Shown here: positions 1 to 12,400 of the stretch, one piece after another
Numbering within the stretch: the first letter of the stretch is position 1
Layout of the letters: every line of letters starts with the position of its first letter
DNA from: Acanthaster planci
Taxonomy: Eukaryota > Echinodermata > Asteroidea > Valvatida > Acanthasteridae
Assembly: GCF_001949145.1 (NCBI RefSeq)
Contig: NW_019091371.1
Span: 750,753-797,427, forward strand
Direction: 5' to 3'
DNA: 46,675 bases
Made by a program: the position numbers and the translations under genes
The notes under the pieces: model-generated
What the model was told of the DNA's origin: nothing
Database searches by the model: none
Seen by the model: the letters and a program-made list of their open reading frames with translations, nothing else

Positions 1-406
1 AATTGGAGGATTTTGGAGGATTGAGGATGTGCCCTACTAAAAAGGCCCTAGTGGGTTAAGGTTAATCCAACTTTTGTAGTAGTTTTGCCAGAAAGTTCCA
101 TGAATCTTTCTAATTAAGGTATTCATTAGGATTGTATGGTATTGACATTGGCTGATCTGCTTTCAACTTGTAAACTTGTTATCTGAAAAGGATAACTGGA
201 AAACATTCAATGTTGAAGGAGATGCTGGTGGCTAAAAAGTTTGTATTACTTTCAAAGTTTTGTTAACAAAAAGTAAGTAGACTGAAAACACGCACGTATA
301 GTGATGAAGGGTATTTTAATGGTAAAACAGTTTTCATTGTTTCCGATTGTCTGAACTTGCCTTTGAAAGTTGCAAGAAACTCAAACTTTGTTAACTGTGT
401 ATGCAG
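1..406 (+). other. LEMD3 upstream intron (3' part)
   Basis: I see no exon here. Stops are frequent in all plus frames and there is no MAN1-like peptide. It is taken as the 3' part of the intron before exon a, ending in TATGCAG. Confidence 0.6.
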
Positions 407-498
407 AAAAAGGATATTCAAGGCAATAAACACTGGATTGCCTACCATCTGGAAGATGCCTTACAGAAGATTATCAACAATCCTGAGTGGGGTCTGAG
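407..498 (+). CDS. LEMD3: LEMD3 exon a (lumenal segment)
   Basis: The acceptor is TATGCAG and the donor is AG|GTAAGT. The exon enters in phase 0 and leaves after two bases of a codon. It encodes 30 full codons including [12 protein letters not shown] and NNPEWGL, which in MAN1 corresponds to the region between the two membrane helices, on the perinuclear-space side. The split AG completes an Arg codon with the first base of the next exon. The preceding exon is not visible in bases 1-406. Confidence 0.9.
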
Positions 499-3400
499 GT
501 AAGTGTCATTGATGTACATGCAACTCTTAAGGATGTGTTGAGCAGAAGGAATGGTTTTCAGGACCCTGCACATTTTTTTATTAATTTTTGTATTTAAAAA
601 AAAAAAATCATTGTGATCCTCCAGTTGTGAAAACAAAGTTGTCAATCAGAGTACAAGAGCACCGTATACACTCGGACACCCCTTATGGTAAAAGCGTTGA
701 GCTACTACATTGTGATATACAAAACTCATGTATCAACCCTTACAGATTGTCTGAATAACAGCTGGTAAAATGCTGCTCAGGGATATGCATATGTGCATGG
801 ATAGATATTTACCGTGCAGACCTTTTTTACTGAGGAAATACTGTTTGAATTGCAGGCTGTTTGATAAGAATGGTGAGGGAATACAAGCTAATGTTGACCC
901 TGCAGACCAGGCTGGGCATGCTGTCAAGTTGGCCAAACAGACTGCCTGGTTAGAATCGCAACATCTCAACATGTCCTGGCTGTGTAGGGTCCAACGCTCG
1001 GCTTTCCTGGTCCTGTTAAGACTATTCCTGCTCTGTGCTGGTGAGCATGATACTCCAAACATGGCAGAATAAGGATATCCATTCACCTCTTCCTGTAGTA
1101 ACTTGACCAAACTTGGCTGTTGTTCCATTAACAGACAGATCATTTGAAAATTTGCTGAATACTGCATAACATGAAGTATGATCATGCCAGAAGTTGGTAC
1201 TTTTCATGACGCATTCCTGATTACACTTTAGGGAAAGGGCCCCAACCAATCAACTTTCACTGAACTGTTTACAAATGCACAGCAGACAATGTCTCTGTTG
1301 GCAGTGTTCTTCACTGCCAGTTCAAGCAAGTTGTACCCATTATATTGCCAAGTGTTTAGTATTGAGAGCCCCTAAAAGAGTTTTGTAAGCTTCGATATTA
1401 ATACCTGTACATGTAGGACAAGAAACTGTAACCCCGCTGACAAGGACAGATGTATCACAACTCAGCCACTCGGCTTGAGCTTGCTGTTACCATTGGCCAG
1501 GTTGATTTGGTTGATTCTAGCTTTTGTCGACCTATTAAACAAGTACATTGTAAATACAATCCATTTGACCTTTACTTGTCATGCTTGTGTGTGTTGTTCA
1601 GCAGAGGGTAGCAATATGATGTTGCTGAACAAACACCTGGCCCACAGTTTTTACCCAAGAATATATGAAAATTAATTGACACTCTTGTTGATGCATATTT
1701 CACATGCAATACCCTGATAACTTTGTGGCGGCAACTCATCAATAGAGAGATATAGGATTGGATCCCCACTTTTTCCTTATGGCTCCCATTTTGTGAAAGA
1801 ATATCCAGGGTTTATATTGAATCTGTGTTCCACTTCCATTTGTTTTTGCACACAGTGGTTCTGTTTCTGTGGTTAGTGTATAAGTTCATGATGTACAGAA
1901 TTAGACGAGACAAGGAGGAAAAGAAACAGGTGCATCAGCTTGTGGATGCCATCACAGGTTAGCAGTCGTCTCCAATGTACTCAAGTTTCTGCCAAAGTTA
2001 TTTGAAATACAGTGTAGTTTGGCAAAAATTCTGTACTGTGATTTTTCATCAGATGTTAAATATTCTTGTATTTAGAGTTGTTTGTTTCTTTCATCTCAAT
2101 GTACTTATTCATTTCAGCTATGAACTTCTCAGCCTGTAATGAGTCACTCTGTACAGTGAAGCATTACAGACACAGAACAAACCTAACAGTTTAGTTTCAT
2201 GAACGACCCTTGTACAACTGTATCAAGCTGTCAGCAGTTTCCATCTTGATGGAAAACCCTAATTCAATTTTGCAATTTCATCTGATGTGCCCATGCAGCA
2301 ATTAACTGTAATCCCTTCCATGTTCAAATACATAACCAATTCATACTTGTATGTTATGTTGGCCTCACTGTTTTCCTCTCTGCCTTTTTTATTTTCTGAA
2401 TAAGCAGTAGTTGATTAGCCTGTCTCTGTTTTCCATCCTCAATCCGCACATAAGCCATACAAAAAAGGTATTCTTTAGTCGTCATTCCTACAGTCGATTT
2501 CTTGTCACGTGTTGCAGGTGGATTGTTTGTGTAATTCTTTCCTATTATCTGTGCACATACGTCCAACTTATTTCCTGATAATGTACAGAGAATGAAAGGT
2601 GAATGTCTTCACATTGTCACAGTGTAACGTATCTGCCCATAATGTTACATTAACAAATTCTATTGCATTTGTTGCTTAGAACTTCATGCTGTACATGTAG
2701 AATACAGTTTATGTGCCCAATTGTGAAGTGTCTGACCCATCAGGTCCTATCATGGAGACCTCCTTCAGGCATTTCCTGTGTGGGGAACTTTTTGGAAGCC
2801 CAACCCAGACAGGCCTTTCCTCTTGGGCTGGTCTTCATGATGTTTACAATCAGTAGAAAGTACATGAATAACACAGTGAACCAAGGGGAACGGTATGCCC
2901 ATAGTTCATTGCATGGTACTGTTTTCTTCCAATTTGTCATTGATGTTGAAAGGCACTGTTTTACAAACATCTAATCATTTAAACTAAAATGCAGTGTCTG
3001 AAAAGGTTGAAATCTTCTGGTGCTTGATGTGAGGCTTTTGGCCTGTGATGTAAATGAAGAATCAGTACTGCATCTTAACATCTGATCCACAACTTGGGCC
3101 AAGTGGGTTTATTTGTTGGAAGCACTCCCTTGGCACTTTGCAAAACTATCCCTAAAAAGGTATTAAACATGATAAAAAGGGAAAACTAATTCAGGACCGA
3201 CAAGGCAGAAGAAAGGGAAAAACTTAGTAAAAGAGGTTCTGTGATCACATCCATGTACCGTCATCATTATAGGATTGACTTGTAGTTGTACTTTACAAAT
3301 GTGTATGAAAATGTCGTAACAATTTTGATTCTTTCCATTGCATGGATATAAGACATTTATCATTGATTTCATACAGTGCCCAATTAAATCCCAGTCATCT

Positions 3401-6400
3401 GATGGGTCATTTTTGCTTGGCTTTCTCTCTTCTCATCCCAACCTAAAACTGTGACCAGGAGTTTTCCAGACTTGAATCAGTGCTTCAGCTGACAAAATTG
3501 ACAACATGTGTCATTTGTTTCTTTGCATTAACAGCGTCAACATCACGAGTTCAAACATCTCTCCTGTTTAAAGAGAGCATTGCATTGTGTGCGTCATTAC
3601 CGTCCATGTTTGTGTTAAAAGCTGCCATTGTGTGCCATTAACGCTGCAGCCGTGCCCGTCCAGGATTAAAATGTTCTTACACCAAGCATCAACGATGAGA
3701 ACTTATGTTTGAATTATAGCTCATACATGTACACGTACATGTATATGCTCAACATCACACCAATCAGAGGACTGAGATTTATTCATTCATTGTATGTGTA
3801 TATAAGTAACCACATACCCAAATGGAACTCATGCAAAAGAGTACTATTTTACCCTGATAATGTTGTGGCAGAGATGCTGGCGAGTCACCACAAGGCCTGC
3901 AGCAAAGACAAGAGCTTGTCACCCTACCTGGCCATACCTCACATCAGAGATACGCTGATACCACTCAAGCACAGGTACATGTACTTGTCAATATCCAAAG
4001 ATATCAGTATTTGCTTGCTAAACTCGTGTGTGAACTATCAGGAAAGAAGTAAAGAATTGGAGAAAAAACCTACAAGGCAAATACTACCGGTAAGTGTGGA
4101 AACAAGTTTCTCTGATTATGCATCAATCAGCAGTTAGGCTGATGTTCATCACTATCAGAAATAAAGATTGCAGCTCTACACAATACCTCACTTCATGCCT
4201 GAGCATTTGTCAACATACAGATATATAGACAACCCATCTTCATATTTGATGTCAATTTACTTGTACAGTTAATGATATTTTTATGGGAAAATGTTGGAAA
4301 GAGTTACCAACATTTTGGTTATCAGTGAAAATCCAAGACTTGTTTCTGCCGGGGGTGGGATTTCCAGAAATTTTGGTTTAACACTTTTGGTAGAATTATA
4401 TGCAAAATAACATTCATGTGCGACTTGTTGAAGTCTAGTACAGGGGATCAAGAAGTACAGAAACCGGTGTTACTCCTTCTGAAATACAGTGGTATGCCCA
4501 ATGGGCAAGTTGGGGTAGTGGTAGTGAAAGTAATGGCAGAATGGAATAAATTGTGTATTCCCACGCATACATGTGGGAATGTGTGCAGTGGGTCCAGAAC
4601 ATACATGTAAGTATGAAACTTACCAGTATCACGTGTTGTGCACATGTTATTGCCGGAAAAATTGATGCCATTTTGAGTTGTGCACGATCACTGCACGTAC
4701 ATGTACATGTGGTGGATTCTGTGTGGCTTTCTACAGAAATATCACGTGATTTGGGGGATGGCTCACAGTATATAGATGGATGTGACTCTTGATAATTTGA
4801 CATAAGGACATACATGTATCAAACCATTAACCCAAATGGGGGACCTGTCTTTTTATAAAGGTGCCAAAATCCATGGAGGTTTTCATGGTTGGAGAAGATG
4901 GATTGTGAACATGGTGAAGTGACAAAAGCGGAAAGGGAAGAAATTAAAGAGATTCCCTTGTAAAGATTAATAAGTTTGGACACTGCAAATGCTTGTAGTG
5001 TGATAAGTTGTTGACATATGACGTTGGAGGCATAAAGGACATGGTATGTTGTAAATGTTCAGGTGTGCATGCCTGGCACGGCGTCTGCACCTGTGCATTA
5101 ACAAGCACTGTGCAGGTGTATTGTTTGCTCAAATCGTGCCCAGGCAATTACCACGTTTTACACATACATATATTCATAGTCAAGTTCTCCATTTTTGCCG
5201 CTATGCAGCGTTATACAATCTTTGGTGTAAAGTTTGCTTGCTGTAACCCTATTTGCACACTTGTATGAGCAAAGTCCTACTGATGTTTTTCATGTGTTGA
5301 AGAGCATGAGTGGAAAAGATGATATGTTGTCCTCTTTTTACATGTATGTATAAGTTCTGAGAGGGAGAACTGTTATTACTTACTTTATCACTTTCAGACA
5401 TCTTCATGCATTGGTGTTAAGGCCACCACATCAGGTCTGTGTCCCACTGGTTGGAGTCTGATTTAAATCTTTCAGTAAAGTCTGAGTCTTATCAAAAAGT
5501 GGACTCGTCCAAGTCCAAATTTGAGTCCTACGCCACTGTCTGCATGCAGTTAATTATGTTGCTCACAAAACCTGAACATTTCAGATTCAAAAACGAAGAT
5601 TATTTACGTTTTATTTGTTTCATAGTTTGGATATTACAGCAAGTAAAGCTCTCCTTGTACATATATGTGTAAATTCGCTAGCTGACTCACTCAGCATGCA
5701 AGACATCCTTAGTTGTTTCTGATGCCTAATGCATTTGTAATATTTTTGAGGATCTACATGTATCCTTGACATTTGTGATAAAATGGATGCTGCTGTGACT
5801 AACATTGTTTTTGTAGAAAAGTCGGTGTAAATTCCAAGTGAAGTTGTATTCCATCTGTATATGACACTCTGTGACATTCACCAAAAGCATTGATTATTGA
5901 ATTTCCGTTATCCCATTTTTTTTCATATAGAATATGTTCTTTTCACCTCATTGCTCTTACATTGACATAAAGCCTACAAAAGGATTGCTTTTTGTGTTGC
6001 AATAAATAATTGACCTTTTTTTCCGGGTTCAACATTGTCATATAGTCAGTTGCCTGAAGTCTTTGTGATGTAAGAAATAGTGTTTTGTCTGAGAATACTG
6101 TACCTTTCCTCAGCCGTCTGGCAAAGATCAGTTGCCTGACAGGATGCTATAACTGTCTACCTAGTCTCAGATGACAGCCTCTGTCATTGCCAATCAACAA
6201 CTCCACAGCAGACAGTCTCAATCAAGTTGAACTCACCTTATCCTCATTGACTCCTAGAATGACAAAGCAATTAATTTCTGATAGTCATATCTAATCCAAG
6301 CACTTGGATCAGTTGTTTACCTTGTGTATCAAGCGTCATATGAAAACTCAAGCACGCCCTGCAGTGCTCAAAATAAACATGTAGAATTGAAAGTTGTATT

Positions 6401-9400
6401 CCTTTAAATTTTACCTTTGAAGATTGGGCTTGAGTCCAAGTAAGTAAGCTTGCAAACTTTCCCTTGCTGTCTCCTGGACAGCATATATTAGAACAGTTAC
6501 AGTTGCGATCTCAAGTCAGTTTGCTTTTAGTGTGGCGCCCATGGGAATCACTCAAGAAATTTGGTTGAGCTCATAAGCAAGAATAAGTGTACATCAAATT
6601 AATTGGGTGGGAGTTTGAGTAAGGCCATGGGTCACAGTCACTTGCTACATGTAGTACAGAAATGGTGCACTCTTCATACCAGTTAATCTTCCAACTGTAT
6701 CAGTAATAATTTCTACCATGATTGGGACCAAAAGAGGAATGAATTTACTGGAAATATTTGCCACATGGCACACCACGGCAAAACTTTGAATGTGCCTGCA
6801 TAGTTTCCCTTTATTCAGCATGCCATCGTGCTCGAGTCAGATGTGTGCTGTACCTTTACCGACTCACACTGTCTGCACTGGGTTTCCCCGTCTCAGGAAA
6901 ATTGATTTGGGATTTGGTAGGATGGGATTGGTAGGGGTTGTAGTGTGGGTCGTGGCTGGGTAGGGTTGGGATTTGGTTGAATGGAATGGGAAATGGGACA
7001 GATGAGGTGTGAATTGTTAATGTGAGGGTGATTTGTTGGGTAAGTGTGAATATGTTGAGTGAGTAGGTTTGGGCAGTGATTGCGCTTGATTTATAATTAT
7101 ACTTTTTCTAATGTTTTTCTAATATTTTTCTATATTTACCTTGGATTTGATCAAATGTTTACATATAAATGGAGGTAAGCTCATAAACCGATCGCAAAAA
7201 TAGATCATTATATGTACATGTGTTGCAAATGGCACAGAAAATACAAAGTTTCATGTATTTGTTTAAATGAATTGATTTGCACATATATGTAGCAGCAAGC
7301 TTGAATAGCTTTGCTGTTCTTGTTTTTATTAAGAACAACAAAATTATCCAAATCTCGTCATTGGTACTGGGCAGCAAACCTGTTGCTCAGTCAATTGTGT
7401 ATTTTGGAGAAAATACACAATTTTGAAATCTTGTAACTCAGTAACTTTTTAAATTTACTGTGTTCTGTTTTGAAATGTGCCCTCTCATGACAACAGCATT
7501 TTGATAGGATTTTGCCCATGCAACTACAAGGTCACATTATCTTCCTACTACTGCATACAAATCTGCCACTCAAATTTTTCTGCCAGACAACAAACTAAAG
7601 GGCATGGGGCAATGTTCACAGAAATGTCAAAATACAGGTCCCTTGATAGATCTTTTGCAACAACCTTCTTTGATTGTTATTTTCAAAATGACAGCATGCT
7701 ACAACTTCACAGGGAGTTATGTGCCTTTGCCGTCTTTAAGGCAAGTGCGATTCTATTTTACAATAATTTGGTCCTTTGAATTTTGAATGGCTGTAAATGG
7801 TTCATTTTATCTTTGAAACAAAGAAGTAAGAAAAAAGTCCACCAGAATGTTCAATCCAGCGTGGACATAAAGTTTTGCCACAGACTTTATACTGAGAAAA
7901 CATGAAAAAGTACAACTTTTCCTAATAGGTCATTTGGAACTTGACAGGGAAACCATTGGCTTCCTTTTCTGTAATTTGAGACACCTAATCACTGAATGTA
8001 TCATCTCCCATGCCTGTCATCAAGTCCCACTGCATGGGTTCCATTCTTTCCTATTTACCCCCTCTGACACTGGGATCAGTTTTGTATAGAGAGTAAGGGG
8101 GGCTGTTAGTGAGAAATCTGGTCCAGTAAGTTTCAGGAGTTAACTGAAGTCTGCAGCCTAGGAATTACTCCTGACAGGTGGTTTCAATGCCACAGTCCAT
8201 GATTGAGCTGAGCTCTAACAAGCTGTGAACCCTAGCCTGTTGAATGATTGTTGCATATGTATGTTGTGAGTGATGGTTTTCACTTCAGGTGCTTGGAAGT
8301 GAGAAATTAGACTGTGGGAAAGGATTTGATGAGACAGGCACATTTGTGAACCATTAATGTTCATACTGGATGTATTCTAATTCAAAAACTCTGTTTTGAA
8401 TAAAATTAAACTTGAGGTAAATTTCTCTTCATATGAGGTCTGCACACAGCACTAACTAGGATTTTTCTCCTGGAGTACAATGAATTTTACTGCTAAGGTC
8501 GATAAAATACCTTGTACATCTGTATTGCAGTTGTATGTCGACCAATCTTGTAAAAAATTTGATAAAGCTTGGTTAGTTTTCTTGTTTACTTTAGGAACCA
8601 TATTTGTATAACTTAGATGTCTCTTAGTGGATATCCATCCTATCCATCTCAAATTCATAACAAGCAGTGAGCCATGGCGGCTTCGCCGTTCTAGTTTTTT
8701 ATAAAAGTGCTCATAGGTCACTATGCCGCATGGCCTAAAGTACATGTAAGTCCACATTTAGCAAACAAAGTAAAACAGTAACAAATCTCCCTTCTTTGGA
8801 ATCAATTAAACACTGTCCTTTTTTGTTACTGAAAGAAATACTCGCACTTTTTTTCCCCTTTTCAAGGCAAATTTGAATAAATCAGATTTTTTTTCTCTTA
8901 TTATTTAAATTTTATGTTCTGAGCATTGACATGAAACATGGTGCTGGCAAGAATGTATTAAAGTAACAGTCACGTTAAAACAGCTCGAAAAGAGCCCATG
9001 AATGCAATTTATTTACGAAATAATAAACAGCAAAGGACTTTCAACCATGAATGAAGAACCTTTTTTTAATGTCTGTGAAAGTCCTATTTTTGAGATGAAA
9101 ATACACATACAGAGTTTTGTTTTGTTGCTAAAACCTGATCCTACATAGAGTCACAGTCGACGTACAGTTTAGTTACTCTGGGTGAAGGCACCTTTCCAAA
9201 TGTATTTTTTTTTTCATGCCTTGAGTACATGATATATTCATGCGTAGGCTTTCATGGACACAAAAATTGACTCAATTAGCTTAACACACGTGTGTTGCGT
9301 TTGGGCTGTCAAAATTGCCCTGGGGGTGATTTTGACGGATACACAATGTTTGGCGCAAGTATTGACGCACATATATGGAAAAGCGCATTGAGCTTGTGCA

Positions 9401-12400
9401 TGTTTGTACACATCTTTCCAAATGCTACAAAAAGTAACCCACTTCATTCAGTGACTCATATATTGTATTATAGTCAACTGATTGGTTTTACTACAAGCTA
9501 CAAATGGCACAAATACCTGTTGGAACATTTTAAGTGGGTATCAAATTGCCAAGGGGCTAATAGTCCAGCATGAATGTGCTCCTGAGATGAGTCAGTGTAC
9601 TTGACAAGTGCCACTACAATTATAAATGCTGATGGCCCAACAAGTTTGCAAAGTTGACTGAAGGGAGATTTTGAAACCTTAACATTTTTGAGTGTGTCTC
9701 TGTAGGGAGCTTTTGCAGCCTTTACTTTTCACTATCCAAACTTGTTCATCTATCATACAGTCCCACCATTCATGCAATTCTCCCCATCATTTGTAGTCCA
9801 CCAAAGTCTGATAAGAAGTTCAAGGGAGGTGCTTACCTCATAGGGGCTCCTAGCGTGCCTAGAGGAAGTCTAGCCTATGTGTCATCTAATACTGTGTCGA
9901 CTAACCAATTAACTGTTGCTGACAAGAAAATCTGGAAACAAATCAGTTGAAATTGTTTCCACATTTCAACTGAGCATGGAAATGAAAGAAGACATCTTGA
10001 GGCTGTACAATTCCTGTGCATTCTAACCTCAGTTGGCTGTGTGAAACATATGACACTAAAATTGATACTGTATGGTTGCTGAATTTGGGCGTTAAAAGTT
10101 AATTGCTTTGTCCATGTAGTTTAAACAGTTCCCTTCAAACTAAAATTATGTTCAGAAACATTTGGGTTTTTTAGTTTTAGTTTGAATTTAAAAAGAGCCA
10201 GAAAACTACTCCTGTGTTCAGCATCTTGGATAGCTAAGTACATGTATGCACGCACAGTCACTAATACCCAGCTAGTCTGGAGAATGATTACAGAGATAAG
10301 CACTGTTCAATGTTGCTTTTGTTACTAGTGCGAGAAGAAAAAACTGAATATTCATTCTGTTATCATGTGAATTTGCTTGTCTAGTTTGATTACAGAAATG
10401 TTCATGGATAAATTGAGCTATGTTTGAAATGTAACTTAGGTTACATCCTCCCCATCATGTTGTTTACTGTGAGACTGAGCTTTCCCTGTACATGCATGCC
10501 AAGGCAATAGAGTGCACAAGGCTTGTGACATAATTACACGGATTCACTTTTTTATGAGATTAATATAGCCATGGGGTCACATTGCACATCTTCAACTGCA
10601 GTGTCCTTAAATCTGCAATATCTTTACATGCCCCTGAGGTTGGGTGTCTGACAGAGGTAAAGCTGATGTACATATACGTTGTGTTGATGTAGCCTCATTT
10701 CTCTTCTTAGGGTGATGTTAGTGCTGCATATACATGTAAGCTCTAAGGTTTGGCTTGGATCCGATTTGGATAGTATTACTGTTTTTTTACTCCTGGTTTG
10801 GATAACCATGATTTATTATTCAAGATTTGCATAAAATGTCTAGATCTGGCAAAATTTCACCATGGTGAATACATACTATGACTGACCCAATGAAAGGTAA
10901 CCATACTAAGTTGCGTGTGTTCTGGTTGCATGTGCAGCAAGGTATGAGACGGAGAGAACCCCCCCTGCTTTGTGTTGGTCGTTGTCTCGCAGGAATCTGG
11001 GGAATTGCTTTCAGACATCTTGGGGGGATGAAATAAGTAACAATAGTCTGGAATGTGTATAGGGATTGGACATGTTGGGGGAGTACCCCTCAGTCTTATT
11101 TCTTGCTGGGTATATCTGGTTGCTGGACGGGTTAAATGCACAGCTTGGCAAGCTTATAAGATCTGCAGTTTCCGGACTTGCCTTTGAGTACAAGCCGAAT
11201 GAAATAATTGCCCAATCATCATTCGTAATGCATGACATCCTTGGCCAGATACGGAATGCAAGGGCATGGCTACAGGATGATTGGCACATACAATGTCGGT
11301 CTGAAAGCATTTTGAATGTAGTGAGAATGTAGTGTGGCCGCCATGTGTGTATGTACATGTACACCCCATGTGTAAATGTTCATATCCACATACATACTTA
11401 CATGTACATACATGTACTAATACATGTTTGTACACGTTTGTACATGCAGTGATAGTAAAGTGACTCTTCATTGTAATTTGATTGTGCTAAACTTGTCTAT
11501 TTTTGTTTCTGTGGCTTTTTAGCTTTCCTCATGTGCTCCTTGCACTATAAATACTGTATGTACCATATTGAAAATTCCAAACTGCCAAACAGGTCAGCTT
11601 GATTTGGTTTATATCACTTCATTTTGGAAGTTGAATGTTGATGATTGTTGGTTTGGTGCAACGTGTCATTTGCAACATTAGGTGATGTTACTGGCCCAGA
11701 AATCTGGCACAGGATGGAATATGCCATCAATTTTAGTACTTTTTGTTGTCCCGTAAAATTGATTAGCTGAAATTTATCGGCCACCCTTCATCCAGAAGTT
11801 TTATTTTTGCAATAACCAGAAAACCACATACATGTATGATGTAACTCATAATACAAGTAGGGCCCAGAAGGAAGTTTCCACCATATGGTATGAACCTTGC
11901 CTTGGAAAGATGGTTGACAGTGTAGTCGAGACAACTTAAGACCTTCACAAGACCAACACAAGATCTCCAGTCTGAATTCAAGTCACAAGCTATTCAAATG
12001 AACTGTAACAAAAGCATTCCTTTGTCATTATTCACCGTGTTACTTGTGACTGGTCTTGTGAATGGTCTTGTGTCTGGTATTGCGATGGTCTCGACTATAA
12101 CACTGGCACATGAATAACTAACCACCTCATCCTTGATTTTAAACAGAAAGGAAAAACAGCATTTGTGGGATCGTGCTGTGCAGTTCATCAACACCAATGA
12201 GTCTCGAGTTCGTGTAGAGACACAGCAGATCTCTGGTGAAGAGTTCCCTGTCTGGAGATGGATGCTTCCTTCACCGGTTGTTTCATCCTTCACACCAATG
12301 ACTGAATTGGTGAGTCAATTCGTGTATCTTGTATCTCAACTTTAAGGGGATGAAGAGGTGGGGAACAGAACTCCCTGTACGTTTGCCCAGATAACAATAA

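Larger units (their letters stand above)
3975..12146 (+). other. LEMD3 intron d-e (8.2 kb)
   Basis: This is the largest intron in the window. It holds clusters of TACATGTA words (4553-4820, 11341-11455), AAGTC/GAGTC-rich sequence near 5450-5530, a G/T-rich tract (6907-7078), a MITE copy (9184-9390) and an imperfect hairpin element (11920-12103). Two short open frames overlap on opposite strands around 11011-11364 but resemble no protein that I know. Confidence 0.85.

Noticed and set aside
770-855. ATG and in-frame sequence leading into exon b
   Set aside because: It is upstream of a good acceptor at 851-855, and the phase from exon a requires splicing there. The extra residues do not match MAN1.
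733-1185. 150-codon minus-strand open frame
   Set aside because: It lies antisense to LEMD3 exon b, whose sense-strand splice sites, phase and MAN1 motifs explain the sequence.
11011-11364. Overlapping open frames on both strands (88 and 117 codons)
   Set aside because: No recognisable domain, no splice context, and both strands open together, as happens by chance. It lies inside an intron.
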